NCBI GenBank assembly: GCA_035301485.1
Contig: DATGUF010000019.1
Coordinates: 1 to 27,146, forward strand
Direction: 5' to 3'
DNA: 27,146 nucleotides
Source of the DNA: CALEAR01 sp035301485
GTDB lineage: Bacteria > Pseudomonadota > Gammaproteobacteria > Pseudomonadales > Alcanivoracaceae
The notes under the pieces are model-generated. The model was given only the letters and a program-made list of their open reading frames with translations, was not told the DNA's origin and did no database searches. The translations under genes were made by a program, and so were the position numbers. Positions within the stretch are counted from its first letter, which is position 1. Each line of letters begins with the position of its first letter. Positions 6,938 through 13,585 of the stretch are shown here, in pieces.

Positions 6938-8431
6938 ATGGCTAAACCCACGAATAACACCGTACAAAGCAAGGCCGCACACCACCCTATCGTTATTGTT
7001 GGTGCGGGCTTTGGCGGCATTGGCCTAGCCATTAAACTGCGTGAAGCCAATATTACCGATTTCGTTATTTTAGAAAGGATAGACGACATAGGCGGCACTT
7101 GGGCCCGTAACACTTACCCAGGTGCTGCCTGCGATGTGCCCTCTACCCTGTACAGCTACTCCTTTGCGCCCAACCCTGAATGGCAAAACAAATTCGGCAC
7201 GCAACCTGAAATTCATGCCTACATTAAGCGCACCGCGGCGGAGCACAACATTCCTGCGCACATTCAATTTAACACCGAAGTGCAAGCGGCTACGTTTAAC
7301 GAAGCCAACAACCAGTGGGAACTGCGCACTAACCAAGGCGCCATCACCGCCGATGTGTTTATTGCCGCGGCGGGCCCTTTCGCTGAGGCGGCCTACCCCA
7401 ACATTAAGGGCCTTGATAGCACAGACATTCCAGTAATCCACAGCTTGCATTGGGACCACAGCGTGGATTTCAGCAATAAACGCGTGGCCATCATTGGTAC
7501 TGGTGCTTCGGCGGTGCAAATTATTCCGCAACTACAACCTCTGGCAAAAAAACTTACCGTGTTTCAGCGTACGCCGCCTTGGATTGTGCCGCGCTTAGAC
7601 CGCAAAATCAGCGCTTTCGAAAAACGCTTGTATCGCCTTGCTCCTATTACGCAAAAAATGTCGCGTGCTAGCTGGTATGCCATGATCGAATCTTTCGGCT
7701 TAGTGGGTTTTGTGAACGTAAAGTTTGGCAAGGTATTTGAATCCCTAGGCCGTTTGCAGCTTAAGCGCCAAGTTAAAAACCCCGAGTTGCGCAAGAAACT
7801 AACGCCCCAATACACCATTGGCTGCAAGCGTGCGATTTTTTCAGACAACTACTACCCCGCCCTCACGCAGCCGAATGTGGCGCTGGTCACACAACCTATT
7901 TCTCACATTGCAAAGAAAAACGTGATCACCACCGATGGCAAACGCCACCCTGTGGATTACCTCATCGCTGCCACCGGCTTCCAACCCTTGGCGCGCCTAA
8001 GCTACAACGTAACGGGCACCCATGGCCGCACCATTGCAGAAGTATACGAAGAAAGGCCGCAAAGCTACTTAGGCATTGCCAATGCGCATTTCCCTAACAT
8101 GTTCACCATTTTGGGGCCCTTTTCTGCCGCGGGGAACCAATCTGGTTTATTCATGATTGAAAACGAGATCACCTACATTGTGGATGCCCTTCAACGCCTG
8201 CGTAAAAAAGCGGTGGTGCGTTTTGAAGTGAAGCCTGAAGTGCAAGATGCGTTTGTGGAAGAAATGCATACCCGCGCGCAAAAAGGCGCTTGGTTAGGCG
8301 GTGGCTGCGAAAGCTACTACACCAACGGCAAAGGTGAAAACGCGGGGCTTTATCCAAATTGGTCTTTTATTTATCGCTGGCGCACCGCGCGCTGGGATGA
8401 CAACAACTACTTATTACGCAGAGCAGGTTAA
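6938..8431 (+). CDS. FAD/NAD(P)H flavin monooxygenase, Baeyer-Villiger type
   Basis: The 497-residue protein has two Rossmann dinucleotide motifs, GAGFGG (22-27, FAD) and GTGASA (187-192, NADPH). The segment IGGTWARNTYPGAACDVPS (51-69) followed by YSYSFAPNPEW is characteristic of cyclohexanone and hydroxyacetophenone-type Baeyer-Villiger enzymes, which insert oxygen next to a ketone. The fingerprint FxGxxxHxxxW is only partly kept: His168, Trp172 and Asp173 are present, but the F and G positions are Thr162 and Ile164. It looks different from the long-chain alkane monooxygenase AlmA. The ATG at 6938 is chosen because GGAG lies six bases before it; an in-frame GTG at 6926 overlaps this Shine-Dalgarno. 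It starts the operon with the SDR and the di-iron protein. Substrate unknown. Confidence 0.9.
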   Translation: MAKPTNNTVQSKAAHHPIVIVGAGFGGIGLAIKLREANITDFVILERIDDIGGTWARNTYPGAACDVPSTLYSYSFAPNPEWQNKFGTQPEIHAYIKRTAAEHNIPAHIQFNTEVQAATFNEANNQWELRTNQGAITADVFIAAAGPFAEAAYPNIKGLDSTDIPVIHSLHWDHSVDFSNKRVAIIGTGASAVQIIPQLQPLAKKLTVFQRTPPWIVPRLDRKISAFEKRLYRLAPITQKMSRASWYAMIESFGLVGFVNVKFGKVFESLGRLQLKRQVKNPELRKKLTPQYTIGCKRAIFSDNYYPALTQPNVALVTQPISHIAKKNVITTDGKRHPVDYLIAATGFQPLARLSYNVTGTHGRTIAEVYEERPQSYLGIANAHFPNMFTILGPFSAAGNQSGLFMIENEITYIVDALQRLRKKAVVRFEVKPEVQDAFVEEMHTRAQKGAWLGGGCESYYTNGKGENAGLYPNWSFIYRWRTARWDDNNYLLRRAG

Positions 8432-8435
8432 CGCC

Positions 8436-9314
8436 ATGTCTTCTTTATTTAAGCGCTTACGGCCACATAAATTTGCCCTGCGCGGCAAGGTGGCGCTAGT
8501 AACCGGTGGTGCCGATGGCATTGGCTGGGAAACAACACAGCAGCTGCACCAACAGGGCTGCAAAGTGGTAATTGTGGACCACAACGCTGTGGCTGCCGAA
8601 GCCGCCTGCAACACGCTCGGCCAGAACGCTTTGTGGGTGTGCGCCGACGTTACCGACCGCGCCGCTATGCAGCAAGCCATTGCGCAGGCCATTGAACATT
8701 TTGGTGGCCTCGATGTGGTGGTGGCTAACGCAGGCATTACCCCGCCGTCGGCCACCTTACGCACGAGCCGTTTGGAAGATTTCGATAAAGTAATGGCAGT
8801 GAACGTAACCGGTGTGCTGAACACCATTCACCCTGCCCTCGAAAACTTAATTGAGCGGCAAGGCCATATTGTGGTGGTGGCTTCCTGCGCGGCGTTTTGC
8901 CCGCCTGTGGCCGGCGCCGCTTATATGATCAGCAAAGCAGCTGTGGAGCAGCTGGCCCGGGGGTTGAAATTAGAACTCGTCCCCCATGGCGTCACTGTTA
9001 CCACCGCTTACTTTGGGTTGGTAGACACACAACTAGCTCAGGCTACGCTAGATCACGACCCCGTTGGGCAATCGCTCAACCAGCGCTTACCCGCCTTTTT
9101 ACAAAAACGTATGGCCCCCAAAGCGGCCGGCCTCGTTCTTGTGAAAGCCATACAAGGGCGCGCACCGGTGGTGATCGCTCCCACCGGCTGGATGCCCTAT
9201 GCCTGGTTGCGCGGCATGGCGAACCCGCTATTCGACAAACTCCTCGTTAACGACACTCAACTTAAACACCTGTTGCTGGATTTAGAGCAACGCCATACGA
9301 ACAACAACCCCTAA
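8436..9314 (+). CDS. SDR-family oxidoreductase
   Basis: This 292-residue classical SDR has TGGADGIG (23-30), Asp48 at the end of the second strand (NAD preference), ANAG (97-100), Asn123, Ser150 and the Tyr163-Lys167 pair (YMISK). After about residue 195 comes a C-terminal extension, with WMPYAWLRGMANPLFD near residue 255, which resembles the hydrophobic tails of SDRs acting on lipophilic alcohols. The ATG lies four bases after the flavin monooxygenase stop, so translation is coupled. The open frame extends upstream into the previous gene, but that part is discarded. In context it probably oxidises an alcohol to the ketone or aldehyde used by the neighbouring enzymes; this is inference. Confidence 0.9.
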   Translation: MSSLFKRLRPHKFALRGKVALVTGGADGIGWETTQQLHQQGCKVVIVDHNAVAAEAACNTLGQNALWVCADVTDRAAMQQAIAQAIEHFGGLDVVVANAGITPPSATLRTSRLEDFDKVMAVNVTGVLNTIHPALENLIERQGHIVVVASCAAFCPPVAGAAYMISKAAVEQLARGLKLELVPHGVTVTTAYFGLVDTQLAQATLDHDPVGQSLNQRLPAFLQKRMAPKAAGLVLVKAIQGRAPVVIAPTGWMPYAWLRGMANPLFDKLLVNDTQLKHLLLDLEQRHTNNNP

Positions 9315-9336
9315 CTGGTGCCCCTCGGAGAACGCA

Positions 9337-10236
9337 ATGTTTAACTTTTTAAAAACCCATACCACTACTCCGCGCTTACGCCGTCCTTCTAACGTGAGCA
9401 TTAAACCTCATAAATTAGGCATGGATTACACTGGCGAGTTAGAAGCTAACTTTTACGCCAACAACCCCTTTTTATCAGCCATGTTTCACGCGTTATCTGC
9501 GCAGTTCCCTGCTGGTGAACGCTTCTTAATTGAATCGGTGCGCTTGTTTCAACAACACATTACAGATGAAGAGCTGAAAAAAGATGCGCGTGGCTTTATA
9601 GGCCAAGAGGCGCACCATGCCAACGAACACGAAGCCTTGAACGAAGCGCTCAAAGAAATTGGCATTCCTACGGAGATGATCGAGCGCCACACTGAATGGT
9701 TGCTAGATAAAATTTGCACCATGTTGCCACCTAAAGATCAAATGGCCGCCACTGCCGCCTTAGAGCACTTCACCGCGATGCTCGGCACACTCGTATTGTC
9801 TAACCCAAATTTATCGGAAGAAATCCATCCTTCTTTTAAAACCTTGTTTATCTGGCATGCGATTGAAGAATCTGAGCACAAGGCCGTGGCTTTTGATGTG
9901 TACCAAAACACCATCGGTAGCTATCCTCGCCTGATGGCAGCCTACCTGTGGACCTCGAGCTTGCTCATTACCATGACCAGCTACTACATGGCGCGCATTT
10001 TAATTAAAGACGGCTCTATTTTTAACGTGAAAGCCACGTTAAAAGGCCTGAACTGGATGTTTGGAGTGGGCAGAAACGGAGGCCATTTACGCCGTATGCT
10101 GCCGGAGTACCTCACTTTCTTCCGCCCCAATTACCACCCGTGGGAAAATGATAACAGCGAAGAAATCAACTACTGGAAAGGTGTGCTCGAAGAGCTGCTA
10201 GAAACACCCGAAGCAAACGCTGCTCACGTAGGCTAA
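9337..10236 (+). CDS. Ferritin-like di-iron protein of the PF10118 (metal-dependent hydrolase) type
   Basis: The 299-residue protein resembles the family annotated as predicted metal-dependent hydrolase (PF10118). The sequence shows the spacing of a ferritin-like di-iron four-helix bundle: Glu61 or Glu66 in GERFLIE, Glu91-xx-His94 in GQEAHHANEHEAL, Glu143 in ALEHFTAML, and Glu178-xx-His181 in AIEESEHKAVAF. Two ExxH pairs plus two lone glutamates would bind two irons. A hydrophobic stretch (LMAAYLWTSSLLITMTSYYMARIL, from about residue 195) may contact membrane or a greasy substrate. CGGAG precedes the ATG. It is the third gene of the flavin monooxygenase operon. The reaction is not established; an oxidase or oxygenase role fits the motif better than hydrolysis. 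Confidence 0.85.
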   Translation: MFNFLKTHTTTPRLRRPSNVSIKPHKLGMDYTGELEANFYANNPFLSAMFHALSAQFPAGERFLIESVRLFQQHITDEELKKDARGFIGQEAHHANEHEALNEALKEIGIPTEMIERHTEWLLDKICTMLPPKDQMAATAALEHFTAMLGTLVLSNPNLSEEIHPSFKTLFIWHAIEESEHKAVAFDVYQNTIGSYPRLMAAYLWTSSLLITMTSYYMARILIKDGSIFNVKATLKGLNWMFGVGRNGGHLRRMLPEYLTFFRPNYHPWENDNSEEINYWKGVLEELLETPEANAAHVG

Positions 10237-10286
10237 CCCTTATGCCGGTGGGCGGCCGCACTGTGGCTGTTCATCGGCGCACTACG

Positions 10287-10532
10287 TTATACAAACGCTA
10301 CGCGCTGAAAATGCGGGTTTTCAACGCAAGCCTCCATCACAGCCATATCCGTTAAAAGCACCAAGATAAACCTGTTGCCCTGCTGTAGTTGTAAACACTC
10401 TTCACGCTGCGCATTGCGCTGTGTATCCACCGCCACGCCTTCTAGCACCTGCCCCTGCTTTAACGTCACCCGTATGGGGTAACGAAACATGCAGGCTATT
10501 TCAATGTAATCATGTAAATCACAACTAATCAT
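10287..10532 (-). CDS. rof: Rof-like Rho-binding antiterminator
   Basis: The 81-residue protein beginning MISCDLHDYIEIACMFRYPI resembles E. coli Rof (YaeO), whose N-terminus has the same INCDxYDxLExAC pattern followed by a basic/acidic beta segment (here RVTLKQGQVLEGVAVDT, 21-37). Rof is a small Sm-like-fold protein that binds Rho and reduces Rho-dependent termination; length and motif fit. A longer frame exists (start 10574), but the homologous part begins at the ATG at 10532. That ATG lies inside the end of the TetR gene, overlapping its last eight bases, which implies coupled expression. A Rof gene tied to a catabolic regulator is unusual. Rho inhibition by this protein is inferred, not shown. 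Confidence 0.75.
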   Translation of the reverse strand: MISCDLHDYIEIACMFRYPIRVTLKQGQVLEGVAVDTQRNAQREECLQLQQGNRFILVLLTDMAVMEACVENPHFQRVAFV

Positions 10533-11154
10533 GGCCAAACCCGCTTGGGTGAAGGTGCGTTTTTTGTGGCACAAATAAATAACGTGTGATTAACCGTGTC
10601 ATTTCTTTGGCCAGCGTTTCAGGTGGGTGGCCTTCGGGTAAATTAATAAAAATGCCTTCGATGGCGTCGATCAATAAACGCAACGAAAACTCTAGATCCT
10701 CCACATTTAGCACCTCAGGGCGTGCCACGATGATGGCGCGCATAAACTCCACTATTTGATGTTTGGTGCCTTCAAGCTTTTCATGAAAATGCGCATCCGG
10801 TACTTGCCGAATTTTTCGCAATAGCTCTGGCCCTTCGGGCGCTGCGCTGTAGGCGGCATAAATCAATTGTTCAATAATGGCATCAATGTCAGCATCCACC
10901 GGTATGGCCTCGGCGGTGATATCAGCCACTAAACGCGAGAAATAACGATCAAGCACTGCCTGGTAAATATCACTTTTGTTACGAAAGTACTGATAAACGC
11001 TACCAATACTCACACCGGCGTGTTCTGCAATGCCATTGGTGGTGGTTTCTTGATAACTTTGCCGCTGCAAAATCTGAGCCGCGGCTTCAACAATGGCTTC
11101 CACTGTGGCCACAGACCGAGACTGTTTCGGCTTTCTTTTCAAAGACTTAGCCAC
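10525..11154 (-). CDS. TetR-family regulator next to the alkB operon
   Basis: The 209-residue protein has a basic N-terminal tail (MAKSLKRKPKQSRS) and a TetR DNA-binding domain: VEAIVEAAAQILQRQSYQETTTNGIAEHAG (about 18-47) and the recognition helix VSIGSVYQYFRNKSDIYQAVL (about 48-68). The remaining helical part is the ligand and dimer domain. It is divergent from the ferredoxin reductase / alkB / alkJ operon with 131 bases between, the usual arrangement for a local repressor. Its stop overlaps the start of the Rof-like gene. The ligand may be an alkane, alkanol or acid, but nothing in the sequence shows which. Confidence 0.92.
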   Translation of the reverse strand: MAKSLKRKPKQSRSVATVEAIVEAAAQILQRQSYQETTTNGIAEHAGVSIGSVYQYFRNKSDIYQAVLDRYFSRLVADITAEAIPVDADIDAIIEQLIYAAYSAAPEGPELLRKIRQVPDAHFHEKLEGTKHQIVEFMRAIIVARPEVLNVEDLEFSLRLLIDAIEGIFINLPEGHPPETLAKEMTRLITRYLFVPQKTHLHPSGFGHD

Positions 11155-11285
11155 CTAAGCACCCTCTTATTGTTGTTCTTTTAAATGCGAGTATAAATTG
11201 TGAGTTCGGGCTCATATTATGGTGAATAAGCCACTCTAGCAACTCGCTGCCAGCCACTATGCTCGGTAATAGGAGAACAACAACA
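11155..11285. promoter_or_regulatory. Divergent control region between TetR gene and the alkB operon
   Basis: The region holds both promoters. GCGAGT (11187-11192) and ACTCGC (11242-11247) are inverted copies about 50 bases apart, and between them lies a short dyad TGAG-TTCGGG-CTCA (11201-11214) with AT-rich flanks (ATAAATTG on the left, TATTAT on the right). The dyad is the best candidate TetR operator. TATTAT (11215-11220) resembles a -10 element for the plus operon, but no good -35 pairs with it. AGGAG at 11271-11275 is the Shine-Dalgarno for the reductase gene. Confidence 0.45.
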
Positions 11286-12323
11286 ATGCTGAGATTATTT
11301 GCCAAACCCGATAAACAAGTGGTGATTAACGACGGGCCGCCGTTGGTGATCACCCACAAAGAAACCATTCTAAATGGTGCTTTACGCCAAGGAATACGAC
11401 TGCCCTATAGCTGCAAGGTGGGTGGCTGCGGTACCTGCAAATGCCGCCTAGTGGAAGGTAAAGTACGTGAATTCACGGATAAGTCCTACCTGTTAAGCAA
11501 GCAAGATATGCAAAACAATATGATCCTCGCTTGCCAGAGTGCGCCGCGTTCTAATGTGGTGGTGGAGTTTGTGGGTTGGGACCACAATATTGAAGATTTT
11601 GATGGCCACATTGCCGCCATCACCCCTCTTACGCACGACATTGCCCGCATTGAGATTGAACTAGATCGTCCGGTTTCTTTCCGTGCTGGCCAATATGCCA
11701 GCATAGAAGCACTGGGCACAGATATCCCCGCTCGTTGCTATTCCTTTGCTCACCGTTGTACGCCTGGCGGCACGCAGCAAGTGAGCTTTTTCGTACGCGC
11801 TGTGGAAAGTGGGCGCATGTCGCATTGGCTGCTCGATGAGCAACACCTCAACAAACCGGTGCGGTTAACGGCACCACAGGGCGACTTCTACCTGCGCGAT
11901 GCCGCTCAGCCGGCCATTGCAGTGGCGGGGGGCAGTGGTTTAGCGCCTTTAATGGCTGTGCTTGAAGAGGCCATTGCCACCGACGCACAAATGGTGCACC
12001 AGCCCTTTCAGCTGCTCTTTGGAGTACGCACCCAGCGCGATATTTACCACCAAGCTCACATAGCGCAATTGGCACAGCAATGGCAGGCGGAATTCAACTT
12101 TCTGCCGGTGTTGTCGGCCGAACCTGGCAACAGCGATTGGCAAGGCGCACGCGGTTTCGTCACCGATTACATCGATGCCGCCACTTGTGCTAACGCCAGT
12201 GCTTATTTGTGCGGCCCACCACCCATGTTAGATGCCGCCATGGCCTCTATGACACAAGCGGGTATGCCTGCAGAACGCATTTTCTTCGATAAATTTTCAG
12301 ACCAATCCGGCGCATCGTTTTAA
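11286..12323 (+). CDS. [2Fe-2S] ferredoxin / NAD(P)H reductase fusion, electron donor to AlkB (XylA-like)
   Basis: This 345-residue electron-transfer protein has three parts. A plant-type ferredoxin domain carries the cluster cysteines Cys43, Cys48, Cys51 and Cys83 in SCKVGGCGTCKC...ACQS. An FAD domain has RCYSFAHR (about residues 148-155). An NAD(P)H domain has AGGSGLAPLMA (about 210-220) and ends with YLCGPPPMLDAA. The layout and length match XylA, the reductase of xylene monooxygenase, and similar reductases. It probably passes electrons from NAD(P)H to the di-iron hydroxylase encoded 41 bases downstream, doing the job normally shared by rubredoxin and rubredoxin reductase. No rubredoxin gene is seen in the window. 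The ATG at 11286 follows AGGAG at ten bases; an upstream in-frame start at 11259 precedes this site and is unlikely. Confidence 0.92.
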   Translation: MLRLFAKPDKQVVINDGPPLVITHKETILNGALRQGIRLPYSCKVGGCGTCKCRLVEGKVREFTDKSYLLSKQDMQNNMILACQSAPRSNVVVEFVGWDHNIEDFDGHIAAITPLTHDIARIEIELDRPVSFRAGQYASIEALGTDIPARCYSFAHRCTPGGTQQVSFFVRAVESGRMSHWLLDEQHLNKPVRLTAPQGDFYLRDAAQPAIAVAGGSGLAPLMAVLEEAIATDAQMVHQPFQLLFGVRTQRDIYHQAHIAQLAQQWQAEFNFLPVLSAEPGNSDWQGARGFVTDYIDAATCANASAYLCGPPPMLDAAMASMTQAGMPAERIFFDKFSDQSGASF

Positions 12324-12364
12324 CGCTGCGCTATTTAGCCTCATTACGAGGAAGGAGCTCAACC

Positions 12365-13552
12365 ATGCTTAGGTATCTTAAATATTACATTTTGCCGGTC
12401 TTCATCTTTCTCACCGCCGTGGGTATCTTCTTCGGTGGCATCTGGTTGTGGGTACCAGCCCTTAGCTATATTTTGGGTATCGCCCTTCTCGACCAGCTGG
12501 TGAAGCACGATTTAGATGAAAGCGAGTTTAAGCACCCCTTCTGGCTAGATGTGGCCCTGTACTCTTCCACCCCCGCTGCTGTGGCACTGTTTTTAGCTGT
12601 GTTTTGGGTGGCTGGCACCGGCACACAAGATGGCTTAGGGCTGGGGGCTTGGGTGCAACAATTCACTGGCGTGGATGTGATAGCCCGCCGCAACGACACC
12701 GCTTGGTACCACTATGTGTTAATGTTTTTTGCCATTGCTATGCCGATTACCGGCGCGGGCGGTTTAGCGGGCCACGAACTCACCCACCGCACGTGGCGTA
12801 AGTTTGATTTATGGTTGGGCCGTTACACCATGGCCTTGAACTGGGGCATTGCCTTCCCCATTGAACACGTTTACGGCCACCACTCCTATGTGGGCACCCG
12901 TAAAGACCCTGCCACCGCTGCCCGTGGCGACAGCGTGTACCAACACATTCCTAAGGCTATGTATCGCACGGTGGTGAATGCGTGGGAAATTGAGAAAAAC
13001 CGTTTAGACAAGCTCGATAAGCCCTTCCTTTCACCCACTAATGCGCTGTTACGCATGGCAGTATTTGCAGGGTTGGTAACCCTATTGGCCTATGCCATGG
13101 CAGGGTGGATGGGCGTGCTCTTTCATATCATTGTGTGCTTGTCTACAAAAACGGCTTTAGAAGTGCTGAACTACATTGAGCACTACGGCATCGTGCGTGT
13201 GCCCGACCAACCTGTGCAGCCACGCCATTCTTGGAACTGTAACCATGCGGTGAGCAGTGTGTTCACCTACAACCTCACGCGCCACAGCCACCACCATGCG
13301 GATGCGCAAACGCCGTTTCAGCAATTGCGTGCCTACGCTGACCAGCCTGAAATGCCAGGTGGGTTTGTGGCCGCTTTTCTTACTTCACTCTTTCCTCCTT
13401 TGTGGCGCAAGCAAATTGCACCACGGTTAGCGCACTGGGATGCGCATTACGCCACTGAAGCAGAGAAAGTGTTGGCGGCTGAAGCGAACCAAGCTAGCGG
13501 TTGGCCAGAGCTGAGTGCCAACGTACCCGCTGATGCCGTGGCACAGCACTAA
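12365..13552 (+). CDS. alkB: AlkB-family membrane di-iron hydroxylase (alkane 1-monooxygenase-like)
   Basis: The 395-residue integral membrane protein has the AlkB histidine boxes: HELTH (137-141), EHVYGHH (167-173), NYIEHYG (269-275) and LTRHSHHHA (304-312). Nine histidines (137, 141, 168, 172, 173, 273, 307, 310, 311) are in place to bind two irons. Several membrane segments lie in the N-terminal half and at 231-260. The fourth box differs from the usual LQRHSDHHA: the Asp is His309. The enzyme family inserts oxygen at terminal or benzylic C-H bonds of hydrophobic substrates. AAGGAG precedes the ATG. It lies between its probable reductase and an AlkJ-like dehydrogenase. AlkB and XylM families are related; box three and the C-terminal FPPLWRK favour AlkB. 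The substrate is not known. Confidence 0.92.
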   Translation: MLRYLKYYILPVFIFLTAVGIFFGGIWLWVPALSYILGIALLDQLVKHDLDESEFKHPFWLDVALYSSTPAAVALFLAVFWVAGTGTQDGLGLGAWVQQFTGVDVIARRNDTAWYHYVLMFFAIAMPITGAGGLAGHELTHRTWRKFDLWLGRYTMALNWGIAFPIEHVYGHHSYVGTRKDPATAARGDSVYQHIPKAMYRTVVNAWEIEKNRLDKLDKPFLSPTNALLRMAVFAGLVTLLAYAMAGWMGVLFHIIVCLSTKTALEVLNYIEHYGIVRVPDQPVQPRHSWNCNHAVSSVFTYNLTRHSHHHADAQTPFQQLRAYADQPEMPGGFVAAFLTSLFPPLWRKQIAPRLAHWDAHYATEAEKVLAAEANQASGWPELSANVPADAVAQH

Positions 13553-13585
13553 CCTTTCACCCATAGCAGTAGTAAGGTGGGCCTT

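Noticed and set aside
7070..7531. Minus-strand frame of 153 codons inside the flavin monooxygenase gene
   Set aside because: Shadow frame of a strongly conserved coding sequence; no motif and no supporting start signal.
6938..8431. Assignment of the flavin monooxygenase as long-chain alkane monooxygenase AlmA
   Set aside because: The YPGAACDVPS...YSYSFAPNPEW segment is of the Baeyer-Villiger type; AlmA has a different sequence after GGTW.
8301..8435. Longer N-terminus for the second SDR
   Set aside because: It overlaps the end of the flavin monooxygenase gene; the ATG at 8436 gives a normal SDR N-terminus.
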